Of a DNA stretch of 64,000 nucleotides, positions 54,187 to 62,096 are shown one piece after another. The DNA is from Treponema bryantii (GTDB lineage Bacteria; Spirochaetota; Spirochaetia; Treponematales; Treponemataceae). Both the position numbers and the translations under genes were made by a program. The number at the start of each line of letters is the position of its first letter. Within the stretch, counting starts at the first letter, position 1. The notes below the pieces were generated by a model, which had not been told where the DNA came from, did not search any database, and saw nothing but the letters and a program-made list of their open reading frames with translations. The stretch is taken from the NCBI RefSeq assembly GCF_900111035.1, contig NZ_FOFU01000010.1:1-64000 (forward strand), given 5' to 3'.

Positions 54187-54834
54187 TTATTTCGCTTTCA
54201 ATAATGATTTAATTTTGCTTTTGACTTCATCAAGATTACTGTTAGTCAAAATCGGAATAATGCCATCAATTTCCTCGATTGAATAATCCCACCATTTCCA
54301 TTCAAGCATTAATTTTATTAAATCATCATCAAAACGTTTTCGAATAATTCTTGCAGGATTTCCGGCAACAATTGTGTAAGCTTCAACATCAGAACCAACA
54401 ACACTATTTGCTCCTATGATTGCACCATTACCAATTTTTACGCCAGGAAGTATTGTTGCATTTTGACCAATCCAGACATCATTCCCAATAACTGTATCTC
54501 CTCTAAGCTGTAAATCTTCTGTTTCCGGTGGATTCATATTCCACCCTTCAAGTGTGTAAAATGGAAAAGTCGAAACTGCATTCATCTGATGATTTGCACC
54601 ATTCATTACAAATTCCACACCAGCTGCAATCTGACAAAATTTTCCAATAATCAGTTTGTCTCCAAGCCATGGATAATGATGGGTTACATGAAATTCAAAA
54701 TCCGAATCAGCTATATAAGTAAAATCACCAACTATTATATTTTCATTTTTTATTGTTGGTTTCACGTATATTTCTTTATCATAGCCCGCAATCGGATGAA
54801 TTGTATTTGGATCAGGACATTTTCCATTTTTCAT
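54187..54834 (-). CDS. Vat/CatB-type hexapeptide xenobiotic acetyltransferase
   Basis: I start at the ATG at 54832-54834, which follows AGGAGAAAATC; a few extra codons are possible upstream. The 215-aa protein has left-handed beta-helix hexapeptide repeats ([36 protein letters not shown]). It also has the Vat/CatB loop with the catalytic His ([18 protein letters not shown]) and PARIIRKRF. The family acetylates streptogramin A or chloramphenicol, but many members have no known drug target. Resistance is not implied by sequence alone. Confidence 0.87.
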   Translation of the reverse strand: MKNGKCPDPNTIHPIAGYDKEIYVKPTIKNENIIVGDFTYIADSDFEFHVTHHYPWLGDKLIIGKFCQIAAGVEFVMNGANHQMNAVSTFPFYTLEGWNMNPPETEDLQLRGDTVIGNDVWIGQNATILPGVKIGNGAIIGANSVVGSDVEAYTIVAGNPARIIRKRFDDDLIKLMLEWKWWDYSIEEIDGIIPILTNSNLDEVKSKIKSLLKAK

Positions 54835-54939
54835 GATTTTCTCCTGCAAAAAATTATATCACACTATTTTTGAGGGTGCACCATTATTTGCGACACCCCT
54901 TGTTTTATAATTAACTCGATGATAAGGAGGATAAAGCCT

Positions 54940-55869
54940 ATGAACGCACAGATTTTAATTAAAACAGCCAATGACTGGTTTGAATTCACAAAGAGCAAAA
55001 CAGGACAGCTTGACTATGTTGGTAAATGGGAACAGAACAACAAGCCTGATGTAGACGGCGCAAAGAAACTTGCTTCAAGCACTTATTACACTCCAAGTTT
55101 CTTCACATTCATTGATTCAGCTTTGAACTGTAATCCGGTCGTTTATGTAGCACCTGATGCAGATGTTTCAGACAAAGATGTATTTGATTATCTCATTCAT
55201 ATTGGAGCATTACTTGCTGCAGTAGAAGCAAAGAACAGTTTGCTTGCCGGTGAATTATATCTCCGCCGTCGTACAGTATTTGAGAAGTTTGCACAGCTTA
55301 CACAGTACATTCTTGAACCATACTGCGTAGAGATTCTTTTCTCTCTCTGCTATGGCTGTATGGCAAATATTGATCCAGATACAGTTCCTTTACTCTTTGA
55401 AAGCGTAAAAGAAAAACTAGACTTTGATTCTTCACGCGAAACTCTGGACCAGGCTTACATGAGATGGTTTAAGAAGAACAACGTAACTCTTACTTTGCCT
55501 CTTGTTGGTACATGTTTCTATAACTGGGATGCAGAGCCTTATGTTCTCGATAAACTTTGCGACAATCTCAACTGTGATGACCTTCTTGGAATGGCAGAAA
55601 AGATTCGCAATGCAAAACATAATTTCTATGAATCTCTTGAAACAGTTGTACAGGCAGAGCCATATAACAGCCACGACAAGAACTCAATTCTTGTTTGTAT
55701 CGAAAGTCCAGAAGCAAAGATTGCTGGTAATCCAGGTCTTGAAAAAGCCGGACACATCAGAGCTCTGGCAGCAAAGATTATCCGTGAATCAAAACCTAAG
55801 ATGATGGCTTATCCAAGTAAACTTGCATATGTAGGTGGAGAGGAAATCGTTGTGTCTGTTAAACTTTAA
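54940..55869 (+). CDS. Uncharacterised soluble protein, 309 aa
   Basis: The start is the ATG at 54940, preceded by AAGGAGGATAAAGCCT. No signal peptide or membrane segment is seen. Stretches such as NDWFEFTKSKTGQLDYVGKW, STYYTPSFFTFIDSALN and PEAKIAGNPGLEKAGHIRAL are distinctive, and codon use is normal for the window, but I recognise no family. It is followed by a chain of very small genes in the same direction. Confidence 0.8.
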   Translation: MNAQILIKTANDWFEFTKSKTGQLDYVGKWEQNNKPDVDGAKKLASSTYYTPSFFTFIDSALNCNPVVYVAPDADVSDKDVFDYLIHIGALLAAVEAKNSLLAGELYLRRRTVFEKFAQLTQYILEPYCVEILFSLCYGCMANIDPDTVPLLFESVKEKLDFDSSRETLDQAYMRWFKKNNVTLTLPLVGTCFYNWDAEPYVLDKLCDNLNCDDLLGMAEKIRNAKHNFYESLETVVQAEPYNSHDKNSILVCIESPEAKIAGNPGLEKAGHIRALAAKIIRESKPKMMAYPSKLAYVGGEEIVVSVKL

Positions 55870-55879
55870 TGGATTACTT

Positions 55880-56035
55880 ATGAGTAACAACAAGGATCAA
55901 AAAACAGATGATACTCAGAAACTTATTAAAGGTTCTGAGTATTATCTTGAACAGCGAGAAGATCTACCCCAGAAATGGGATGAATACTGGGAAGAATTGA
56001 TAAAACATAATCCTATAGGAGGAAAACATGAGTAA
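55880..56035 (+). CDS. Very small acidic protein, 51 aa
   Basis: ATG at 55880, 10 bp after the preceding gene, no strong ribosome binding site. The sequence (DTQKLIKGSEYYLEQREDLP, QKWDEYWEELIKHNP) is acidic and helical. Its stop overlaps the next small gene. Likely real because of its position in the chain, but the function is unknown. Confidence 0.5.
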   Translation: MSNNKDQKTDDTQKLIKGSEYYLEQREDLPQKWDEYWEELIKHNPIGGKHE

Positions 56036-56192
56036 AATGTATGTAGAACCAAGTGAATATTTTACTGAGAGCATGAGAAAAATCCTCGAAGAGGGAAACA
56101 AATCAAATAACAAATCTATAAAAAAGGATCTCAAAAGTCAAAGAAGAATAAAAAAATCACAAAGGAAGGACTTATGCCTTGTGGTTGTGTAA
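56028..56192 (+). CDS. Very small basic protein, 54 aa
   Basis: ATG at 56028 follows TAGGAGGAAAAC, a strong ribosome binding site. The start MSKMYVEPSEYFTESMRKIL is followed by a Lys/Ser/Arg-rich tail. It overlaps the gene before (8 bp) and the gene after (19 bp). The function is unknown. The N-terminal motif resembles many small uncharacterised proteins of anaerobes. Confidence 0.6.
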   Translation: MSKMYVEPSEYFTESMRKILEEGNKSNNKSIKKDLKSQRRIKKSQRKDLCLVVV

Positions 56193-56410
56193 TGATTTGT
56201 AAAAAATGTAATATAAATTATCATCTTTTTTTGGGGGTTGGTAAATTATCTGCAACTAATAATTTAAAAGGAGTTTTATATTTATGTCCAGAATGTGGTA
56301 TTTGGGAAAATAAATTAGTTCATATATCTAATGACTTAGCTTTACTTAGAAACGAAGATGTTTATGAAAATGAAGATTCATCAAAGAAATGCCCAAGGTG
56401 TAATATATAA
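56174..56410 (+). CDS. Small zinc-ribbon-like protein, 78 aa
   Basis: ATG at 56174 follows AAGGAAGGA. Cysteine pairs CKKC (about 9-12), CPEC (about 38-41) and CPRC (near the C-terminus) suggest one or two zinc-binding knuckles. It is the last of three overlapping small genes. It may bind nucleic acid or protein. No specific family is recognised. Confidence 0.65.
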   Translation: MPCGCVMICKKCNINYHLFLGVGKLSATNNLKGVLYLCPECGIWENKLVHISNDLALLRNEDVYENEDSSKKCPRCNI

Positions 56411-56734
56411 ATGGTTCATTATGAAAACTATAATCCTATAATGTTAAAAAATGATTTGTCCAGACTGTAAGTCAGTATTGGTAGATTCGGGATTATTAAT
56501 TTTTGATTAATTTATGACATAAAATAATACACTGTTGTAGATTGTAATCCAGAAATAAAAAAGAGAGTCCTTTATTTGAAACAATTAAGAAAGATAGTAA
56601 TTTTTTGACTTATTTCAGACTTTTGAAGAATATGTAAAATTTTTCTTTCTGGATGATTTATGTACTTCTGATTATAAAAACGTAATGAACGCATTCGACT
56701 TTTTTGTTTGGAAAGAAAGGTTTAATTTTGCCAT
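56411..56734. other. AT-rich gap without a recognised gene
   Basis: About 320 bp with no credible open frame, promoter or strong hairpin. Fragments such as ATTTGTCCAGACTGTAAGTC could be a decayed CxxC-type small gene like the one just before it. Confidence 0.4.
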
Positions 56735-56763
56735 TTAAAAAGGCTTCCGCTTGTACGGAAGCC
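56735..56763 (-). terminator. Terminator downstream of the tRNA-like RNA at 56795
   Basis: GGCTTCCG (56742-56749), 6-base loop, CGGAAGCC (56756-56763). On the minus strand it is followed by TTTTT. It lies 31 bp after the CCA end of the tRNA-like sequence. Confidence 0.88.
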
Positions 56764-56794
56764 AAGGAGTGAAGTAATGTAAGTAGTACTTTAC

Positions 56795-56871
56795 TGGTGC
56801 AATGCGTTACGGAGTTGAACCGTAATCTCCCTTGGTATATGGTGTTCTCCCCCTTAAACTAATCACAATGC
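56795..56871 (-). ncRNA. tRNA-like RNA with encoded CCA but no normal anticodon arm
   Basis: Minus strand, 77 bases. GCATTGTG at the 5' end pairs with CGCATTGC at the 3' end (8 bp, one U-U mismatch, one G-U), followed by A and CCA. The T arm TTACGG-TTCAACT-CCGTAA has six perfect pairs and a standard T loop. The D arm GTTT-AAGGGGGA-GAAC is complete. The 18 bases between D and T arms give no 5-bp anticodon stem or variable loop. A promoter (TTGCGA, 17 bp, TATAAT) places transcription start at the 5' end and a strong terminator follows. It is probably transcribed but cannot decode normally. Confidence 0.55.
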
Positions 56872-56879
56872 AGATTATA

Positions 56880-56920
56880 TTATATAATACCCCCTGTCGC
56901 AAATAGTGCGACAGGATTTT
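56880..56920 (-). promoter_or_regulatory. Promoter of the tRNA-like RNA, overlapping an upstream hairpin
   Basis: CCTGTCGCA/TGCGACAGG with a 5-base loop follows the stop of the 166-aa gene. The distal arm supplies TTGCGA as a -35 box, with TATAAT 17 bp further on. One sequence thus seems to serve as a hairpin for the gene upstream and as a promoter for the RNA downstream. Confidence 0.5.
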
Positions 56921-57420
56921 TAATAGTTAATTCTTTTACCAACAATTTGACAATCATAAATTTTTGTACCATCATCTTTTATCATAACATTTTCCCAGTG
57001 GAAAGAGTTTTCTGTAATTTCTGAGAAAATCCAGTAAGTGTTTTCTTCATCCAGTACTTTGCCAATAAGTCTATCACCTTCTTTTGTAAAACGCAGTCTT
57101 TTCATACAGTGATCACAAGTGTAACAAACATCATAGCATTTTTCAAACTTATTAAACATTCTGAAAGATGAACCATATTCTCCATCAGGCTGAGGTGATT
57201 TTTCCTTAGTCGCTCTCGAAGGAAAAATAAAGATGTCTTGAATACCAGCGCCCTCAAGCACTCTTCTGAAAATCCACTCACCTTTTACATGGCGTTTTTG
57301 ACCATCATAGTTGTCATCGTAATCACAATTCCAGTCTCCAAGAAGTGGTGCAAACCAATCATATTCATCTGGAATCTTATCAGTCTTTTCGCTTAGTAAT
57401 GCCTTTGAAAATGTGTCCAT
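56920..57420 (-). CDS. Uncharacterised protein, copy 1 of a duplicated pair
   Basis: A 166-aa soluble protein. DEYDWFAPLLGDWNCDYDDN and HVKGEWIFRRVLEGAGIQD then IFIFPSR suggest a DUF1579/lipocalin-like beta-barrel. A CDHC motif is present (CYTCDHCMKRL). It is nearly the same as the product of 61565-62062, with about 20 differences over 165 residues by eye. It is flanked on both sides by tRNA-like sequences. The function is unknown. Confidence 0.82.
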   Translation of the reverse strand: MDTFSKALLSEKTDKIPDEYDWFAPLLGDWNCDYDDNYDGQKRHVKGEWIFRRVLEGAGIQDIFIFPSRATKEKSPQPDGEYGSSFRMFNKFEKCYDVCYTCDHCMKRLRFTKEGDRLIGKVLDEENTYWIFSEITENSFHWENVMIKDDGTKIYDCQIVGKRINY

Positions 57421-57527
57421 TTTTTACCTCATATTTTTTTTAATGTATCCCTTTCCATATACACAACATAACAAACTTTACCAACTTTTAATATGATTAA
57501 AGTCTATATAACATATAAATTTAAGCA

Positions 57528-57557
57528 TAAAAAAAGCACTTCTTATCGAAGTGCTTT
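57528..57557 (-). terminator. Terminator downstream of the tRNA-like RNA at 57564
   Basis: AAAGCACTTC (57533-57542), loop TTATC, GAAGTGCTTT (57548-57557), followed on the minus strand by a T tract. It starts 6 bp past the acceptor end of the tRNA-like sequence. Confidence 0.88.
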
Positions 57558-57563
57558 GAAAGA

Positions 57564-57639
57564 GCGGATGAAGGGAGTCGAACCCTCGTCATCAGCTTGG
57601 AAGAGCATATGACTTACTGTCGAGTCCGTTCAAATCCGG
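57564..57639 (-). pseudogene. tRNA-Gly(UCC)-like sequence with a divergent 5' half
   Basis: Minus strand, 76 bases. The 3' half is clearly tRNA-Gly: CTTCCAAGCTGAT (UCC anticodon in its loop), GAGGG-TTCGACT-CCCTT T arm, acceptor end CATCCGC. The 5' half is not: CCGGATT pairs with only five of seven acceptor bases, a GACT/AGTC D-like stem is displaced, and the 5' anticodon strand is damaged. A promoter (TTGCCT 57687-57692, 17 bp, TATTAT 57664-57669) and a strong terminator frame it. It may be a pseudogene, a tRNA-like regulator, or a remnant of integration into a tRNA 3' end. Confidence 0.55.
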
Positions 57640-57776
57640 TGAAGTTCCTAATGTGATATTACTATAATATTATATTATAAGGATTTAGGCAACCTGAAAA
57701 GGTTTGAGTTTACTTGAAAAGATTTAAGTTACAGTATCATAATTCGTATCATTTATGTATCTTTTTGGGTATTTCG

Positions 57777-57798
57777 TCTCAGCTCTCAGGAGCTGAGA
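57777..57798. repeat. Perfect 9-bp hairpin
   Basis: TCTCAGCTC (57777-57785), loop TCAG, GAGCTGAGA (57790-57798). It lies 45 bp past the VOC-gene stop but lacks a T tract on either strand, so termination is doubtful. Confidence 0.6.
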
Positions 57799-57843
57799 TA
57801 CTTATATAGCCAAATACATAAGGCATTAAAAAATGCAATTATG

Positions 57844-58227
57844 TTATTCCGTAATTTCAATCATGTTGTCTTCAAGAGCAATAATGCAACTTTCGTAATA
57901 TCCGTCTCCAGTTGTTCGCGGTCCACTGGTAACTGAGTAACCTGCTGCATCAAGTTTCGCAGTTAATTCATCTACAGCTTCTTTGCTTCCAACGCTAAAC
58001 GCAACATGAGCATAACCGGTTCTGTAAGGGCTCTTATTCTGCTCCACGAGTTCCGGCCTTGTCATTAGTTCCAGGCGGGCTCCGTCATCAAACGAAATGA
58101 AGTAAGATCTAAAATCTGTTTTTGTATTGTGGTAGCCGTCATTGGCTTTACCGTTTAAGAAGGTCACGAAAAAGTCTTTAGCTTTTTCCAAGTCAGTTAC
58201 ATAAAGTGCTACATGTTCAATCTTCAT
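57844..58227 (-). CDS. VOC-family protein (glyoxalase/bleomycin-resistance fold)
   Basis: A 127-aa protein of two beta-alpha-beta-beta-beta units: KIEHVALYVTDLEKAKDFFV, ARLELMTRP, GYAHVAFSVGSKEAVDELTA and DNMIEITE. His and Glu residues at the usual metal positions (IEHVAL, LELM, AHVAF, IEITE) are kept, so a metal-dependent lyase or dioxygenase activity is possible. The substrate is unknown. The gene stands alone. Confidence 0.87.
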   Translation of the reverse strand: MKIEHVALYVTDLEKAKDFFVTFLNGKANDGYHNTKTDFRSYFISFDDGARLELMTRPELVEQNKSPYRTGYAHVAFSVGSKEAVDELTAKLDAAGYSVTSGPRTTGDGYYESCIIALEDNMIEITE

Positions 58228-59297
58228 AAAATCAGTCTAACATAAAAAATAAAAAGGGTCTCTTAAAAGCCGTTCGCTTCGGCCGTATTTCATACCGCCT
58301 TCGCTCACTACACTTCCCCTACACTACAAGCTTCATCTTCCAGAAAAAGGTAGCAAACAGACAGCTCACTCATTCCGCTTCACTTCGTTCAGCTCCATTC
58401 CTTCGCAGACTGTTTGCATTTACTAGCAAGCTCGCAGGTAGCAGCGCACAGTAGCGACGCACGCTTTTATCCAAGTACAGTCAGGCCAGGCGCTCCACGC
58501 CTCTGCTTCACTTCGTTTCGCAGCAGCGTTCCGCTTTGTGTCCTGCCTGTTTCCGCATGCGGGCCAATCATCGGTGAAGGTAACCATCTCCTTCATCCGC
58601 AAAATTCAAACTACAAGAAACATTGGCCGTGGCGGTTGTATGGGTTATCTTTTTGCATAAGCCGCCAAATGCCAGCCTCGCGCAAAAAAATCATCGTGAA
58701 GAAAATAAATGCCGTCCGCGGGTATCGCAACTAAAACAAGCGGGCACGCAAAAGGTTTTCCCCCTTCCCCCCTGCCGCGGGGCACCCCCCCAACACCCCC
58801 TTTCCAAAAATTAAGGAATGTTATTGAACCGCTCTCGGGGGGATTAGGGGGCAAACCTTTTACTCAACATTACAGTTGTCCCGCTTGTTTTAGATGCTCA
58901 GTTGGTCTTACAATGGCGGCTTCTTTGGGAACTTTCTTTGTGTGTGAAAGTTGCCTCCTCGCGCAGTGGCTTGTTAGCCACCGCACTCGTCAGCAAGGCG
59001 GCTCTGTTGAGCCGCCCTGGTCGTTCGCATACCAGGCAAGCCTGGCACGCTCTCTCCCTGTGGCGCAGAAAGAAAAGCTGAAAGCAGAACTTGCGCCACA
59101 TCGAATTCTCAAAAGCAGGCTCCGCTAAAAAAATTGCTGTTGCCATTTTTTCTTAACGCTGCGCCTTTACCGTGAAAACTGCAAATACTCCAGCCGCACC
59201 TCCTTGTGCGGCTTCCGTGACCGAGTTCTCCAGAATCTCTAGTGATGAAATCCCTGATATGCTATACTTACTTCAAAAAGTTAGGAGTACGTAAACA
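58228..59297. other. GC-rich, palindrome-rich non-coding block
   Basis: About 1.07 kb whose composition is far more GC-rich than its neighbours. Open frames in it are low-complexity and match no family, so I annotate no gene. It contains GCAAACAG/CTGTTTGC (58353-58360 and 58410-58417), a long nested inverted repeat (58732-58892), GGCGGCTC-TGTT-GAGCCGCC (58997-59016), CCAGGC-AA-GCCTGG (59032-59045) and GCCGCAC/GTGCGGC (59193-59212). It also has repeated TTCGCT/CTTCGTT-type words. It looks like decayed or stacked mobile repeats. Confidence 0.55.
58732..58892. repeat. Long nested inverted repeat, MITE-like
   Basis: Outer arms TAAAACAAGCGGG (58732-58744) and CCCGCTTGTTTTA (58880-58892) are perfect. 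Inner arms AAAAGGTTT (58750-58758) and AAACCTTTT (58853-58861) are also perfect, followed inward by C-rich and G-rich tracts that can pair. The 161-bp size and terminal inverted repeats suit a non-autonomous element. Confidence 0.7.
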
Positions 59298-59786
59298 ATG
59301 GATTTTACTCTTGAGGATTTAACATTCGAAAATTGCAACAAAGCTTATGAAATTGACAGAACTGATATTCCTGATTCTTTTGTAGATGATGTCCCAACCT
59401 TAATTGCTACTTTACATTTTGGTTATGATAATAAATTAAAAGGACGCTCTTTTTTAATCACTAAAGATGGCAAAGCAATTGGCACAATCCTTCTTGGAGA
59501 AGGTTTATATTGTAATACAGATCCAGTTGAATTAAAAGATAAACCATTTTACCGCTTAGTATTTTTTGTGCTTGATAAAAATTTTAGAGGTAAAGGATTT
59601 GGCAGTAAGATTCTGGAACGCACAATTGAGAAAGTCTATAGCGAGTTTGGAAAACATCCAATTGTCCTTGGAGTCCATAAAGATAACGAAAAAGCTGCTC
59701 GTTTTTATTTGAAAAACGGCTTTACTAAAACATCCTGCATGGATGGTGATGATTACTGCTTTATCAGAAATGTTTCCGTAAATTAA
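59298..59786 (+). CDS. GNAT-family N-acetyltransferase
   Basis: A 162-aa GNAT protein. The acetyl-CoA motif is LDKNFRGKGFGSKILERTIE, followed by LGVHKDNEKAARFYLKNGF. TATACT and AGGAG upstream support the start. The substrate cannot be inferred. A clear terminator follows at 59863. Confidence 0.88.
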   Translation: MDFTLEDLTFENCNKAYEIDRTDIPDSFVDDVPTLIATLHFGYDNKLKGRSFLITKDGKAIGTILLGEGLYCNTDPVELKDKPFYRLVFFVLDKNFRGKGFGSKILERTIEKVYSEFGKHPIVLGVHKDNEKAARFYLKNGFTKTSCMDGDDYCFIRNVSVN

Positions 59787-59862
59787 ATTTGCGGGGGGAG
59801 CGCGCGCAGCGATCTAAAATCTTTTCAAAAAAATTTAATCTGTGTTTGTTTTATACAAAGTT

Positions 59863-59889
59863 CGCATAAGCAGTTCTTATGCGGTTTTT
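59863..59889 (+). terminator. Terminator after the GNAT gene
   Basis: CGCATAAG, loop CAGTT, CTTATGCG, then G and T5. The rest of 59787-60164 shows no gene: mainly AT-rich sequence with a short GC-rich patch near 60100-60150. Confidence 0.85.
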
Positions 59890-60164
59890 AAATATTCTTT
59901 ATTCTTCATATAAAAATAATTTTAATTTCTTTAGAATATGCACACTAAGAGAACTTATTAAAAATAAATAAACTCAAATCTTTTCAATCTTTATTTAGTC
60001 AAAGTCAAACCCACTAAAAACCAAGTTCACATTGAATAAAAAACATCAAAAACACGTACTAAAGTACACATAAATTTAAGTCGGGCAAAAATCCTGCACA
60101 CCGCTCTTTTCTCTTGCAGTACGGATAAAGGCGCAAGCCGCACTGGGGGCACGGGGGAAATCGA

Positions 60165-60812
60165 TTACAGCCCATGTATCGTCATAATTTCATAGTTCTG
60201 AATATTACGTGCTAAACCAATAATATCAACAACCATTCCATTGGTATAAACTTCTTGAGGCTCTTTCAATATTTTTTCTACAACATACAATCCTGCTAAC
60301 ATATCATCTTCACACTTTGCCATAATTTCATTGCCTTTAAAATCTATATAATATGGATCAGCGCCAAGCTCACAAAGTTTCTTAATTATATTAGAACGTC
60401 TTAATCCAGAAATTTCCTCAGCAAGACATTCATTAAGATTATCAGTTATATCAAAATTGGTAATAGCATCAGTGTACTGCATAGTTCTTTCTTTTTCAGT
60501 TTCAAAATATAAACCGGAATATTCTTCTACCATCAGATCATCAATATTTCCCAAAGAAAACTGCGCTGAAAATAAATTTAATATTTTATCATTATCATTA
60601 ACAAACTTTTTAAAAGGTTCAAAGTCATCATAGTATTCAAAAATAATCTGGTAAGCTTTAGAGATAATGAAAACCGGACATTGCTTTTCCCAGCCGCCGA
60701 TATCGTAAATAGGCTTTTTATATTTTTTTAATGTAAGTTCTCTTACTTTTTCATAATTACATTCAATAACTGCATGAATCAATTCATTGTCTTCAAAAAG
60801 CTTTCGTTCCAT
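60165..60812 (-). CDS. Ankyrin-like protein of unknown function
   Basis: A 215-aa soluble protein. ELIHAVIECNYEKVRELTLK near the start and NIIKKLCELGADPYYIDFKG near the end resemble single ankyrin repeats, with an acidic middle. It is the downstream gene of a small minus-strand group with 60828-61034 and the YiiX-like gene. The function is unknown. This type is common in polymorphic toxin/immunity neighbourhoods, but no toxin is evident here. Confidence 0.7.
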   Translation of the reverse strand: MERKLFEDNELIHAVIECNYEKVRELTLKKYKKPIYDIGGWEKQCPVFIISKAYQIIFEYYDDFEPFKKFVNDNDKILNLFSAQFSLGNIDDLMVEEYSGLYFETEKERTMQYTDAITNFDITDNLNECLAEEISGLRRSNIIKKLCELGADPYYIDFKGNEIMAKCEDDMLAGLYVVEKILKEPQEVYTNGMVVDIIGLARNIQNYEIMTIHGL

Positions 60813-60827
60813 TTTTAATTACTCCTT

Positions 60828-61034
60828 TTATTTTAATCCCATAATCTTCATAGTTTCATCAGGATTTGCAATCCTTATATTCTCACCATCTACAAGTGCA
60901 AAATGCGGAAAGCCGATTTTCGCACCTTCCCATTTTTTATTCCAGACATGATACACAGTGTACTTACCCCACTGTCCGTGTTTGCGGTAGTGGTCGTATT
61001 CAAAACTCTTTTTTACAAACTCTCTGATAGTCAT
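60828..61034 (-). CDS. Small conserved-looking protein, 68 aa
   Basis: I choose the ATG at 61032-61034 (MTIREFVKKSFEYDHYRKHG), which follows GAAGGAT and comes right after the YiiX stop; a longer frame from 61058 would overlap it. The sequence (YTVYHVWNKKWEGAKIGFPH, FALVDGENIRIANPDE) looks like one compact alpha/beta domain. No family is recognised. Co-transcribed with its neighbours. Confidence 0.65.
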   Translation of the reverse strand: MTIREFVKKSFEYDHYRKHGQWGKYTVYHVWNKKWEGAKIGFPHFALVDGENIRIANPDETMKIMGLK

Positions 61035-61035
61035 T

Positions 61036-61554
61036 TTATATCCTTCGCAATTTCCCAATCAATTTGATTTTTTCACACTTAGAAAGTTGACTCGGATTTG
61101 TACCAAGTACACCTACAGGAACATCCACACCAAGTTCATCGTAGTACTTTTTCCAGTAATCAGAAACATCTTTTTCTTCATCATTAAACTTCATGGGAAC
61201 AGAATCAAAAATCGGAAGAATTTCTGCAATGTATTGAGAGCAGTAAAAGCTGCCGTTATCTGGATAAAAGCTGTGATTATATTCGCAGCCTAAATATTTT
61301 TCAGCACGTTCCTGAACAATCTCGCAGTCAATTTCCGGGTATCGAAAAATATCTACATCCCAGTTTCCTTCACTAAAAAAATCTTCAAGCTTCTGTTTTA
61401 CAACTCCATATTTTCTCGATGCATGATAAATCATACCATCAAAAAATATTCCTACATGGCTGTATTCTTTTGTCGTTTCAATAATCGCTTTAGAGAATTC
61501 CGAGTTGTCGCGCATAAAAAGTAAGTCACCGTTCTGCAGATTATTTATATACAT
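61036..61554 (-). CDS. YiiX-type permuted NlpC/P60 (papain-like) hydrolase
   Basis: A 172-aa protein. LQNGDLLFMRDNSEFSKAII, then EYSHVGIFFDG gives the catalytic His, and NGSFYCSQYIAEIL gives the catalytic Cys, in the permuted His-before-Cys order of the YiiX/YebB group. No signal peptide is visible. Possible targets are peptides, amides or lipids. The next gene starts 1 bp past its stop. Confidence 0.82.
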   Translation of the reverse strand: MYINNLQNGDLLFMRDNSEFSKAIIETTKEYSHVGIFFDGMIYHASRKYGVVKQKLEDFFSEGNWDVDIFRYPEIDCEIVQERAEKYLGCEYNHSFYPDNGSFYCSQYIAEILPIFDSVPMKFNDEEKDVSDYWKKYYDELGVDVPVGVLGTNPSQLSKCEKIKLIGKLRRI

Positions 61555-61564
61555 AACTATTTAA

Positions 61565-62062
61565 TTACGAAATTCTTTTTCCTGTGATTTTGCAATCATA
61601 AACTTTTCTTCCATCAGGTTTAATCATAACATTTTCCCAATGGAAAGAGTTTTCAGTTATTTCAGAAAAAATCCAATAACTGTACTCTTCATCAAGTACC
61701 TTACCAACAAGCTTGTCTCCCTCTTTAGTAAAACGTAATCTTTTCATACAGTGGTCACAGGTGTAACATACGTCATAACAGTTTTCGAATTTATTAAACA
61801 TTCTAAGAGATGAACCATATTCTCCATCTGGCTGAGGAAATTGTTCCTTAGTTGCTCTTGAAGGAAAAATAAAAACATCCTGTATACCTGCACCTTCAAG
61901 TACTCTCCTAAAAATCCACTCTCCTTTTACATGACGTTCCTGTCCGCCATAGTTATCATCATAATCGCAATCCCAGTCTCCAATGAGAGGTGCAAACCAG
62001 TCATATTCATCTGGAATCTTGTCTGTCTTCTCGCTTAGTAATGCCTGTGAAAATGTGTCCAT
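61565..62062 (-). CDS. Uncharacterised protein, copy 2 of a duplicated pair
   Basis: A 165-aa near-copy of the product of 56920-57420, including DEYDWFAPLIGDWDCDYDDN and CYTCDHCMKRLRF. Differences are conservative and spread over the gene, so both copies appear to be maintained. It lies 10 bp before the YiiX-like gene in the same direction and downstream of the S24 repressor gene. Confidence 0.82.
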   Translation of the reverse strand: MDTFSQALLSEKTDKIPDEYDWFAPLIGDWDCDYDDNYGGQERHVKGEWIFRRVLEGAGIQDVFIFPSRATKEQFPQPDGEYGSSLRMFNKFENCYDVCYTCDHCMKRLRFTKEGDKLVGKVLDEEYSYWIFSEITENSFHWENVMIKPDGRKVYDCKITGKRIS

Positions 62063-62096
62063 TTTTTACCCCTTTTTATATTTATTATATTTATTA

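Noticed and set aside
56795-57639. Pieces of a split tmRNA (ssrA)
   Set aside because: No tag-peptide frame, no pseudoknot pattern, and the acceptor sequences are not those of tmRNA.
58414-59128. Several open frames in the GC-rich block
   Set aside because: They overlap in different frames on both strands, are low-complexity (Pro/Ser/Arg-rich), lack ribosome binding sites and cover palindromes. None looks like a real protein.
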